Under the pieces are notes generated by a model. That model searched no databases and was not told the DNA's origin. It saw only the letters and a list, made by a program, of their open reading frames with translations. The position numbers and the translations under genes were made by a program. A DNA stretch of 12,149 bases from an uncultured Porphyromonas sp. (GTDB taxonomy: Bacteria > Bacteroidota > Bacteroidia > Bacteroidales > Porphyromonadaceae), in assembly GCA_900548415.1 (NCBI GenBank), contig URKO01000006.1:1-12149 (forward strand). Direction: 5' to 3'. Positions 1 through 6,890 of the stretch are shown here, in pieces. Each line of letters starts with the position of its first letter. The stretch's first letter is position 1.

Positions 1-5
1 GGAGA

Positions 6-1346
6 CTAGCGACGCTTCTTGTTTTTCTTTTGCTTCTTAGCTTGAGTACGACCGAAGCCACTGCTCTGCATCTTGCGCATGACCTTGCTGATCTGGTCAA
101 ACTGCTGTATGAGCCTATTGACCTCAGCAACAGAGGTACCACTACCCTCAGCGATGCGCTTGCGGCGTGAACCATCGAGGATGCTAGGCTTGGCACGCTC
201 CTCGGGGGTCATGGAGTGGATGATCGCCTCGATACCCTTGAAGGCGTCGTTGCTGATGTCTAGGTCTTTGACCAGCTTGCCTACTCCAGGGATCATAGAG
301 ACGAGATCCTTGAGATTACCCATCTTCTTGATCTGAGCGATCTGCGCGAGGAAGTCGTCGAAGTCAAATTGGTTCTTAGCGATCTTAGCCTCTAGGCGCT
401 TTGCTTCCTCCTCGTCGTACTGCTGCTGCGCACGCTCGACGAGTGAGACGATATCTCCCATGCCGAGGATACGGTCGGCCATACGTGAGGGGTGGAAGAC
501 CTGCAGCGCCTCCATCTTCTCGCCAGTACCGACGAACTTGATCGGCTTATTGACAACACTGCGTATAGAGAGCGCAGCACCACCACGTGAGTCACCATCG
601 AGCTTGGTGAGGATCACACCATCGAAGTCGAGTCGCTTGTCAAACTCGGCTGCGGTATTGACCGCATCCTGACCAGTCATGGAGTCAACGACGAAGAGTG
701 TCTCATCAGGTCGGATCGCCTCCTTGATGCTACTGATCTCATTCATCATCTCCTCATCGACGGCTAGACGACCTGCGGTATCGATGATGACGGTGTCTAG
801 TCCCTCTTGCTGGGCGTGGGCTATCGCATTGCGGGCGATCTGTACGGGATCTTTGCTGTCCGGCTCGCTGTAGACGGGTACGCCGATCTGCTCACCCAGT
901 ACGTGTAGCTGCTGGATAGCAGCGGGGCGGTATACGTCACACGCTACGAGGAGTGGCTTGCGCTGCTCCTGCTTCTTGAGCATATTGGCGAGCTTGCCTG
1001 AGAAGGTCGTCTTACCCGAGCCCTGCAGTCCTGACATGAGGATGATGGCGGGGCTGCCCTTGAGGTTGATCGCCACCGCCTCACTACCCATTAGTGTGGC
1101 CAGCTCGTCATGGACGATCTTGACCATCATCTGCCCCGGATTGACCGCCGTGAGGACGTTCTGACCGAGAGCCTTCTCCTTGACTTGGGTGGTGAAGTCG
1201 CGTGCTACGTTGTAGTTGACGTCGGCATCGAGTAGGGCGCGGCGTACATCCTTGAGCGTTTCGGCGACATTGATTTCGGTAATACTCCCTTGTCCTTTGA
1301 GTATTTTGAATGAACGCTCTAGGCGTTCGTTTAGATTTTCAAACAT
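6..1346 (-). CDS. ffh: Signal recognition particle GTPase Ffh (SRP54)
   Basis: Protein subunit of the bacterial signal recognition particle. It binds 4.5S RNA and signal sequences of nascent membrane proteins and delivers ribosomes to FtsY at the inner membrane. The 446-residue length is normal for the family. Visible order: N domain (about 1-90); G domain with P-loop GLQGSGKT (106-113), DVYRPAA (137-143), DTAGR (189-193), TKLDGD (247-252) and GTGEK (273-277); and the M domain from about 295. The M domain has the hydrophobic finger-loop region around MGNLKDLVSMIPG (342-354) and the RNA-binding helix-turn-helix with SRRKRIAEGSG (393-403). The C-terminus is a short lysine/arginine-rich tail. 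It is the last visible gene of the ftsK-lolA-panD-ffh set, starting 21 bases after the panD stop, and probably relies on the upstream promoter. No ffs (4.5S) RNA gene is seen in the window. Very confident. Confidence 0.98.
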   Translation of the reverse strand: MFENLNERLERSFKILKGQGSITEINVAETLKDVRRALLDADVNYNVARDFTTQVKEKALGQNVLTAVNPGQMMVKIVHDELATLMGSEAVAINLKGSPAIILMSGLQGSGKTTFSGKLANMLKKQEQRKPLLVACDVYRPAAIQQLHVLGEQIGVPVYSEPDSKDPVQIARNAIAHAQQEGLDTVIIDTAGRLAVDEEMMNEISSIKEAIRPDETLFVVDSMTGQDAVNTAAEFDKRLDFDGVILTKLDGDSRGGAALSIRSVVNKPIKFVGTGEKMEALQVFHPSRMADRILGMGDIVSLVERAQQQYDEEEAKRLEAKIAKNQFDFDDFLAQIAQIKKMGNLKDLVSMIPGVGKLVKDLDISNDAFKGIEAIIHSMTPEERAKPSILDGSRRKRIAEGSGTSVAEVNRLIQQFDQISKVMRKMQSSGFGRTQAKKQKKNKKRR

Positions 1347-1367
1347 GTTGCTGAGATGATGAGTGGT

Positions 1368-1715
1368 TTATAGACGATTCGTGTCGCTATCGGGGAAGAT
1401 GATCTTAGGCTGGAAGGTGCGAGCCTCGTCGTAGTCCATAAGGGCGTAAGACATGATGATGACGATGTCGTCAGGCTGTACGAGACGAGCTGCGGGTCCA
1501 TTGAGACAGATGACTCCGCTGTCGGGCTCACCAGCGATGACGTAGGTGTCGAGGCGGTTGCCGTTATTGCAGTCTACCACCTGCACGCGCTCTCCGGGTA
1601 GTATGCCCACGGCATCCATGAGGGTGCGGTCGATGGTGATACTACCCACGTAGTTGAGGTTAGCTTGTGTGACCCGGACACGATGGATCTTGGATTTGAG
1701 TACCTGTATGTACAT
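1368..1715 (-). CDS. panD: Aspartate 1-decarboxylase proenzyme PanD
   Basis: Pyruvoyl-dependent enzyme that decarboxylates L-aspartate to beta-alanine, the precursor joined to pantoate on the way to pantothenate and coenzyme A; cytoplasmic. The sequence shows the self-cleavage site as YVGSITID, with the Gly24-Ser25 bond; Ser25 becomes the pyruvoyl group. Conserved residues appear at the expected family positions: Lys9, Arg54, Thr57 and Tyr58. Asn71-Gly72 lies in the conserved LNGPAARL stretch. At 115 residues it is slightly shorter than the E. coli protein, with loss at the C-terminus only. It lies 26 bases after the lolA-like gene and 21 bases before ffh on the same strand, so it is probably cotranscribed with envelope and secretion genes. 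No panB or panC is adjacent. Confidence 0.97.
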   Translation of the reverse strand: MYIQVLKSKIHRVRVTQANLNYVGSITIDRTLMDAVGILPGERVQVVDCNNGNRLDTYVIAGEPDSGVICLNGPAARLVQPDDIVIIMSYALMDYDEARTFQPKIIFPDSDTNRL

Positions 1716-1741
1716 AGTTTATTGTGTGGATCGCGAGAGGC

Positions 1742-2431
1742 CTAGCGTAGGTCTACGACCTCAAGCGATTTGTATTCTTGCGGTGCAAAGGTAAAGGATT
1801 GTGACGTAATATGCTCCTTCGGCTGTATCTTGTGGATGGTGTAAGAGACCTGCTCGCCTAGGTCAAAGTAGAGATCGACCCGCTTAGGAGCCTGACTCTG
1901 CTGGTCGAAAGTTACCTCATAGTACTTGACCCCTGCGAGTACGTTGGTACCCTGCGTGGGGACAAAGCGGTAAATGACCATGCCTCGGGGACTCTTGCGC
2001 TCGGTGATGCGGAAGCGTTGCGAGGTCTGCTGTATATAAGCGAGCGGATTCATAGCTGTGAGGTCTTGCTCGGAGGGAGTCATCAAGGTGTAGGTGCGCT
2101 CGCTCTGATTGATGATACGCAGTGTCGAGCCGTCGAAGGCTACCTCCATACCGGGCATGCTGAGCATAAAGCGACGTCCGTAGAGCCATGTGTAGCCCTC
2201 CTGAGGCTTTGTGCCCTGTGAGGTTAGGGTAAAGGTGATTGCGACCCCTTTCTTGACCTGCTGCTCGAACTGTTGGAGTGCTTTGCTGAGGTCAAAGACC
2301 GCTTTGCGCTGTCCTTGCAGAGGTGCTATGGCAAAAGCACTACACAGGAACAGAGCGAAGAGCGAACTCAGGAGACGCATCGCAAAGGGCGCAGTGTGTC
2401 GCTGGTATGATAAGGAGAGGTTTGGTCTCAT
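1742..2431 (-). CDS. LolA-like periplasmic outer-membrane lipoprotein carrier
   Basis: Probable periplasmic chaperone that ferries lipoproteins from the inner to the outer membrane (LolA-like family). The N-terminus has a Sec signal peptide: a hydrophobic stretch at about residues 20-37, with likely cleavage near LQG|Q (40/41). The mature part is beta-rich, with a LolA-like pattern: the FDGSTLRI hairpin (99-106), then TYTLMTPSEQDLTAMNP (113-129). Gene order ftsK then lolA is common in Bacteroidetes and supports the call. The start at 2431 follows the ftsK stop by 11 bases and has an A/T-rich upstream region. An alternative ATG at 2380 (residue 18) gives a shorter, more standard signal peptide but has GC-rich upstream sequence, so either start is possible. 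Cys30 is preceded by Leu, so this is not a lipobox. Family call firm; precise client set unknown. Confidence 0.88.
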   Translation of the reverse strand: MRPNLSLSYQRHTAPFAMRLLSSLFALFLCSAFAIAPLQGQRKAVFDLSKALQQFEQQVKKGVAITFTLTSQGTKPQEGYTWLYGRRFMLSMPGMEVAFDGSTLRIINQSERTYTLMTPSEQDLTAMNPLAYIQQTSQRFRITERKSPRGMVIYRFVPTQGTNVLAGVKYYEVTFDQQSQAPKRVDLYFDLGEQVSYTIHKIQPKEHITSQSFTFAPQEYKSLEVVDLR

Positions 2432-2442
2432 GTGATTATCGT

Positions 2443-5040
2443 TTAGAAAGTGTCTAGGAGTTGATCAAGCGTTGTCTCATCAGCGATCAGCACTTGGCGA
2501 GGCTTACTACCATCTTGTGCCGAGACGATGCCACACTCGTAGAGCTGATCCATAATGCGTCCAGCGCGGTTGTACCCGATGTTAAAGCGTCGCTGGATGT
2601 TGCTCGTCGATCCCTGCTGCATCTGTACGACATGGCGAGCCACCTCCTCAAAGAGCGGGTCGCGCTCGGACGCGCCACCACCTCCAGGACCAGCAGTTCC
2701 AGCCGCACCTTCTGTAGCTGGCGGCTCAGGTAGCAAGTAAGGCACTGTCGGATAGGGCTGACGAGAGATGTGATCTACGATGCGCTCCGTCTCAGGTGTG
2801 TCAATGAAGGCACATTGGATGCGTCGCATCTCCTTGCCGTCGTTGATAAGCATATCGCCACGCCCAATGAGATCCTTGGCACTCTTGGTGTCGAGGATGG
2901 TGCGAGAGTCCACTTGCGAGGAGACTTTGAAGGCGATACGTGCCGGGAAGTTAGCCTTGATCAGACCCGTGATCACATCTGTACTAGGACGCTGTGTCGC
3001 TAGGACGATGTGGATACCCGCTGCACGCGCCTTCTGCGCTAGACGTGCGATAGGCTTCTCGATGGCTCGTCCCGTGGTCATGATGAGGTCGGCAAACTCA
3101 TCGACGATGAGTACCAAGTAGGGGAGGAAGACGAAGCCATCCTCCTCACGTAGACGCCCCTGACGGAAGAGCTTGTTGTACTCTGCAATGTTGCGCACCT
3201 TAGCACGTGCGAGCAATTCGTAGCGTCCGTCCATATCCACGCAGAGAGACTCTAAGACGGGAAGAGCTTTGTTTGTATCGGTGATGATATACTTCTCCTC
3301 GTCCTCAAGCTTCGTCAGGAAGTGGCGGCCGATGCTCTCGTAGATGCTAAACTCTAGCATCTTCGGGTCGATGAGGATCAGCTTGAGTTCCTCTGGACGC
3401 TTATTATATAGGAGTGAAGTGATGAGTGCATTGAGGCCGACACTCTTACCCTGACCCGTAGCACCGGCGATCAGGAGGTGCGGCATCTTAGAGAGGTCAA
3501 AGAGGTAGACATCGTTCGTGATGGTTCGCCCGATGGCTATCGGGAGCTTCTGATCGGTCGTGATAAACTTCTGCGAAGTGATCAGCGCCTTCATACCGAC
3601 GGTGCGCGGGTTACGGTTTGGCACCTCGATACCTATGGTACCACGTCCAGGCATTGGGGCAATGATACGTATGCCACCGATACTCTCTACCTTCATCGCT
3701 ATATCGTCCTCAAGGCTACGGATGCGGTTGACCTTGACCTTAGGGTCTAACTTAAATTCGTAGAGCGTCACGGTCGGTCCGATGGTTACCTCGACCGGTT
3801 CTAGTCCGATGCCCAGATCGCTGAGCTTCTCGATAATAAGCTGCTCGATCTCCTTGATCTCAGCCCGATCGATCGTCTGCGAAGACTGATCGACATCTGC
3901 CAGTAGGTCCGGCGAAGGCATCTGATATCCTCCACGACGGGTCTCACTCTGTGGCACGACGGCGGCAGCCTGCGAATCGGCATCCCCCTGCGCAACGGTT
4001 ACCGTGACACCGCCCTCGAGGCGCTCCTCAGCTGGTGTGGAGATGGGCTCTCGGCGTGCCTGCGGAGCATTTGTAGAGGCCTGTGATGTGGCACGTGATG
4101 CCAAGACGCTCGGTGCAGGAAGTGGTGCTTCCTCATCTTCATCATCTGTAGTGTCAGGCTCATTATCTACATCATCTGGGTCAGCCTCTTCACTTGTATC
4201 TGTAGGCTCTTCACCTGTGTAGGCGTCCTCATCATCCTCCTCTTCTTCGTCACGCTCTAGCGAGCTATCGGCTGTACGGCGACGATTAGGACGCTTGACC
4301 CAGCCTAGACCGATAGCTCGGCGCATCCACTGGAGGTACTCATAGCGTATCACCACAATGAGGATAATGATCGAGACAAGCAGGATCAGTGCTACACCCA
4401 GCCAGCCGATAGCTAGTAGCAGGTTGTCTATCCAGAGCGTGCAGTAAGCTCCTCCCCAGCGGAAGAAAGTGGGCATGCCGAGGATGTTTTGTATAGTAGC
4501 TGCCGTGAGGCCCGTCCATAGACTCAGGAAGATGGCGTAGACCGTTATTTTGATGAGACTCCCTCTTGTGGATATACGCATCAGACGTAGTGCTCCGATG
4601 AAACACAAGACGAGCAAGAACCAGCTACCGAAGCCGAGGAAGCCATCCATCAGCCAATGTGCTAGATAGGCTCCATGTACACGGGTCACGTTTTGGATAT
4701 CCGCAACGGTACCATCGATCCCCTCAGGAAGTGTCTGTGTCAGTGCCTCCCAAGGTGTTAGCTCCGTGACAATGCTCTGGTCACGAGCCCCCACCATAAG
4801 GTAGGAGCCACAAGCCACGAGGGTGTATATGACGAAGGCCAGGAGAATCAGGCCCAAGATAAACGAGATCAGCTCGCCATACCGCTTGTCGGCGACATTG
4901 TTTTGTAAGCCCTGCGCCCACGAGCGCATACGACTCCCCACCGAGCGAGAGGGGTTTGAGTCCTTTCTGCTAGATGCGTTCGTACGCTTGCGAGTCTGTG
5001 CCGAGCGTTTCTTGGTCGGTTTATCTTTGGATGTAGCCAT
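2443..5040 (-). CDS. ftsK: DNA translocase FtsK
   Basis: Septal DNA pump that moves chromosome ends out of the closing division septum and activates XerCD dimer resolution. With the start chosen here the protein has 865 residues. Order: basic N-terminal tail; about four membrane segments (roughly 57-79, 129-154, 162-183, 205-232); an acidic, flexible linker (about 262-306 is mostly Asp/Glu); the alpha/beta motor with Walker A GATGQGKSV (526-534) and Walker B VLIVDEFADL (643-652); then a Gly-rich joint and a C-terminal gamma winged helix (about 792-852) with RRFNIGYNRAGRI. The frame stays open to an ATG at 5148. I chose 5040 because the residues before MATSK look non-coding and the likely promoter -7 box (5114-5121) would put the transcript start downstream of 5148. 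First gene of the ftsK-lolA-panD-ffh run. Confidence 0.95.
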   Translation of the reverse strand: MATSKDKPTKKRSAQTRKRTNASSRKDSNPSRSVGSRMRSWAQGLQNNVADKRYGELISFILGLILLAFVIYTLVACGSYLMVGARDQSIVTELTPWEALTQTLPEGIDGTVADIQNVTRVHGAYLAHWLMDGFLGFGSWFLLVLCFIGALRLMRISTRGSLIKITVYAIFLSLWTGLTAATIQNILGMPTFFRWGGAYCTLWIDNLLLAIGWLGVALILLVSIIILIVVIRYEYLQWMRRAIGLGWVKRPNRRRTADSSLERDEEEEDDEDAYTGEEPTDTSEEADPDDVDNEPDTTDDEDEEAPLPAPSVLASRATSQASTNAPQARREPISTPAEERLEGGVTVTVAQGDADSQAAAVVPQSETRRGGYQMPSPDLLADVDQSSQTIDRAEIKEIEQLIIEKLSDLGIGLEPVEVTIGPTVTLYEFKLDPKVKVNRIRSLEDDIAMKVESIGGIRIIAPMPGRGTIGIEVPNRNPRTVGMKALITSQKFITTDQKLPIAIGRTITNDVYLFDLSKMPHLLIAGATGQGKSVGLNALITSLLYNKRPEELKLILIDPKMLEFSIYESIGRHFLTKLEDEEKYIITDTNKALPVLESLCVDMDGRYELLARAKVRNIAEYNKLFRQGRLREEDGFVFLPYLVLIVDEFADLIMTTGRAIEKPIARLAQKARAAGIHIVLATQRPSTDVITGLIKANFPARIAFKVSSQVDSRTILDTKSAKDLIGRGDMLINDGKEMRRIQCAFIDTPETERIVDHISRQPYPTVPYLLPEPPATEGAAGTAGPGGGGASERDPLFEEVARHVVQMQQGSTSNIQRRFNIGYNRAGRIMDQLYECGIVSAQDGSKPRQVLIADETTLDQLLDTF

Positions 5041-5113
5041 GAGGTAGTAATCAGAAAGTCTGTAGCGTGAGCATTGCACCATGCGTGGTGATCTCCTACA
5101 GGAAAGCTTGATG

Positions 5114-5144
5114 CAAAGGTAACGATTTTTACGCCAATGGCACA
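5114..5144 (-). promoter_or_regulatory. Probable Bacteroidetes-type promoter of ftsK operon
   Basis: Read on the minus strand, TACCTTTG (5121-5114) matches the Bacteroidetes -7 consensus TAnnTTTG exactly. A TGTG (5144-5141), one mismatch from the -33 TTTG, lies 19 bases upstream, which fits the usual spacing. Transcription would start near 5108, giving a leader of roughly 70 bases before the chosen ftsK ATG. The surrounding 19 bases recur exactly upstream of the Na/Pi transporter gene. Confidence 0.65.
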
Positions 5145-5298
5145 CCACTCCACATCTCCGATCGCATTAGCGTGTGGCACCGGCTGTCGCTGATTACCAT
5201 TGCCCATAGCGACATATAGGACTCTTGGTTAGTCCCTAAGAACCCTTCAATTCTTTACAGGAAGGAGTGCGAATGCTTTTGGATAGAAACTCCTTTCT

Positions 5299-5475
5299 TG
5301 AGACTGTTGCATAAAGGCGAATCGCTGTGTTGCTTTCGGGATTCGGCTTCGGTCACATACGGAGGTATGCTCCCTTCAGACCTCACCCTCAGCGCCTTGC
5401 GCTTCATCCTTTCTGCAAAGTCAGGACAATCTTGCAAGCAAGATTATGAGACTGTTGACTTTTGCAACAGTCTCA
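5299..5475. mobile_element. MITE-like or IS-remnant element with 13-base terminal inverted repeats
   Basis: The left end TGAGACTGTTGCA (5299-5311) is the exact reverse complement of the right end TGCAACAGTCTCA (5463-5475), enclosing 177 bases. An extra copy of GAGACTGTTG (5448-5457) faces the right end. The interior has no transposase and no recognisable domain. Inverted ends of this type are typical of insertion sequences and their non-autonomous derivatives in Bacteroidetes, so a MITE or end-remnant is the best reading. No clear target-site duplication is visible in the flanks, which is compatible with decay. It ends 35 bases before the lipoprotein start. The family cannot be named from the sequence alone. 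Confidence 0.55.
5447..5475. repeat. Perfect 11-bp hairpin at right end of the element
   Basis: TGAGACTGTTG (5447-5457) pairs perfectly with CAACAGTCTCA (5465-5475) around a 7-base loop (ACTTTTG). It lies just upstream of the lipoprotein gene. It could be two juxtaposed element ends, or it could act as an RNA or DNA hairpin near the promoter. There is no T run after the stem on the plus strand, so a terminator is unlikely. Confidence 0.7.
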
Positions 5476-5510
5476 CTATATATTCACCAATTCAAATAAC
5501 AGATTTCACT

Positions 5511-6764
5511 ATGAACAGATTCAACAAACTAACCAACAGGCTCACCCTTATTGCTGTCCTCCTACTAGGGCTAGCTCTCACCAGCTGTGACAAGGAGCCT
5601 AAGCCGACACCCCAGACGGGTAATGAGCGGATTCTCTTCTCTACCTCAATAATGAATGCGGACGGAGCCTCAGGCAATGGTTACCTGCAGGCTATCGGCT
5701 CTATCGAGGCGAAGAAGTACGACAACAGCCGTGGCGTGCCAGTCGGCTTCGGCACGGAGCCCATCTACTGCGGAGATCATCTCTACGTCCTGCCCGACTA
5801 TATGGGTATGAGCAAGGCTGAGCTCGTCTGCTACACCGTAAGCAAGGAGTTGCAGCTCACCAAGCGTGGCACTATGGAGCTCCCTGGAGGAGCCGCTGCC
5901 TGCAATGTGGTCGAGGTCTCGCCTGAGAAGGCTTACATCAGCTTCCAAAACATCGGACAGGTCTGGGCGTTTAACCCCAAGACGATGACCAAGACGGCCG
6001 TGATAGACCTCAACCAGTACAAGCACGATGACACCAATGTGATGCCAGGTGCTATGGCGGTACGCGACGGCAAGCTCTACGTAGGGCTCTGTCAGATGGA
6101 CTCCAAGTGGATGCCACTACACAAGGAGGTCGAGCTGGCACTCATAGACATCGCAACGGACAAGGTGGAGAAGAAGATTTCCTCTACCACCTCGGGGCTA
6201 TCTGTCGCTACCCGTCCGATCGTGGCTAACTCGATCTTTCTCGATGACAAGGGCGATCTGTACATACTCTGCATGGGGAACTTTGGCTTCGAACCTGGGT
6301 TCCCTGGAGGTATCGTTCGCATCAAAAAGGGTGAGACCGAGATCGACCCCTCATGGTCTATGAATCTCTCGGAGATCAACATAGAGGTCAAGGGCATCCT
6401 ACCCCAGACGACCAAGCTCCCCGCCAACTACATCGGATCGATGCACTACGTCTCTGGCTCTAAGGCGGTCGCCATCATGGGCATCTATGCGCTCGACCCC
6501 ACGAGCAAGAACCCCTACACGGCTCTCTACTGTATTCCTACGGTCATCGACCTAGAGCAGCGTACGATTCAGCAGATTGAGGGTATCCCCGCGTCCAATC
6601 CTCATGCAGTTGCTCTCGGGCGGTACAACGATCGGATCATGATTGGCTCGGCAGGCAAGGAGCGTAGCGGATTCTACTCCTACGATCCTAAGACAGGTGC
6701 CGTCTCCGACGGGCCCGTCTTTGAAATAGAGGGCAATCCCGTCTCCTTCTACCAGATGAAGTAG
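5511..6764 (+). CDS. DUF4374-type (XusB-like) beta-propeller lipoprotein
   Basis: A 417-residue predicted lipoprotein. It has a basic start (MNRFNKLTNR), a hydrophobic core and the lipobox LTSC, with Cys26 as the lipidated residue, followed by a polar linker rich in Lys and Pro. The rest shows repeated beta-strand blocks with spaced turns, such as HLYVLPDY, VWAFNPKT, KLYVGLCQ, DLYILCMG and GFYSYDPKT, as expected for a beta-propeller. Overall it resembles the Bacteroidetes DUF4374 family, some members of which are surface lipoproteins for siderophore capture beside TonB-dependent receptors. Here no receptor or iron gene is adjacent, so the ligand is unknown. The start at 5511 was chosen because it begins the signal peptide; the frame is open back to 5298 through a repeat element. 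Base use resembles its neighbours. Family call moderate, lipoprotein call firm. Confidence 0.82.
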   Translation: MNRFNKLTNRLTLIAVLLLGLALTSCDKEPKPTPQTGNERILFSTSIMNADGASGNGYLQAIGSIEAKKYDNSRGVPVGFGTEPIYCGDHLYVLPDYMGMSKAELVCYTVSKELQLTKRGTMELPGGAAACNVVEVSPEKAYISFQNIGQVWAFNPKTMTKTAVIDLNQYKHDDTNVMPGAMAVRDGKLYVGLCQMDSKWMPLHKEVELALIDIATDKVEKKISSTTSGLSVATRPIVANSIFLDDKGDLYILCMGNFGFEPGFPGGIVRIKKGETEIDPSWSMNLSEINIEVKGILPQTTKLPANYIGSMHYVSGSKAVAIMGIYALDPTSKNPYTALYCIPTVIDLEQRTIQQIEGIPASNPHAVALGRYNDRIMIGSAGKERSGFYSYDPKTGAVSDGPVFEIEGNPVSFYQMK

Positions 6765-6786
6765 TTTAGAGGTCTATAGAATCCTA

Positions 6787-6821
6787 AAAAGGCGGGTCGC
6801 TAATTCAGCGATCCGCCTTTT
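6787..6821. terminator. Bidirectional rho-independent terminator
   Basis: AAAAGGCGGGTCGCT (6787-6801) pairs with AGCGATCCGCCTTTT (6807-6821) over 15 positions with one G-T wobble and a 5-base loop. Reading plus, a T run ends the stem; reading minus, the complementary A run (6786-6790) gives a T run. It sits between the lipoprotein gene (stop 6764) and the convergent transporter gene (stop 6891), so it can stop transcripts from both. Confidence 0.9.
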
Positions 6822-6835
6822 CCTATGGCTTGGTA

Positions 6836-6882
6836 TTTGACTAGAAAGACTACCCGGAGTGCGTCTTTACTAGCGAGTCAAA
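6836..6882. repeat. Imperfect stem-loop downstream of the transporter gene
   Basis: TTTGACT (6836-6842) pairs with AGTCAAA (6876-6882), and further in AAAGAC (6845-6850) pairs with GTCTTT (6863-6868), separated by an asymmetric internal loop. It lies 9 bases past the transporter stop codon in the minus-strand reading. It may protect the 3' end or help termination, but there is no T run directly after it. Confidence 0.4.
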
Positions 6883-6890
6883 GCTTGTTC

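Larger units (their letters stand above)
5041..5510. other. 470-base non-coding gap between ftsK and the lipoprotein gene
   Basis: Divergent intergenic region. It holds the ftsK leader and promoter (about 5041-5144) and a stretch of about 150 bases with no gene that I can support. The inverted repeat AAGGAGT (5262-5268) / ACTCCTT (5289-5295) lies just outside a larger element with terminal inverted repeats (5299-5475). The short leader of the lipoprotein gene follows. Open frames here (for example 5255-5437 minus and 5298-5510 plus) lie mostly inside the repeat element and have no recognisable protein features. Confidence 0.7.

Noticed and set aside
1786..1793. Minus-strand TACCTTTG inside the lolA-like gene as an internal promoter for panD-ffh
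   Set aside because: It encodes part of a coherent protein segment and has no TTTG-like -33 at the right spacing; probably a chance match.
2342..2344. Cys30 of the LolA-like protein as a lipobox cysteine
   Set aside because: The residue before it is Leu, and family members are soluble periplasmic carriers; a type I signal peptide fits better.
5041..5148. N-terminal extension of FtsK to the ATG at 5148 (or 5082)
   Set aside because: The likely promoter -7 box at 5114-5121 puts the transcript start downstream of 5148, and the added residues are not FtsK-like. The MATSK start at 5040 fits better.
5255..5437. Minus-strand 60-residue open frame
   Set aside because: It lies mostly inside the inverted-repeat element, has no recognisable domain, and is best explained as repeat-derived non-coding sequence.
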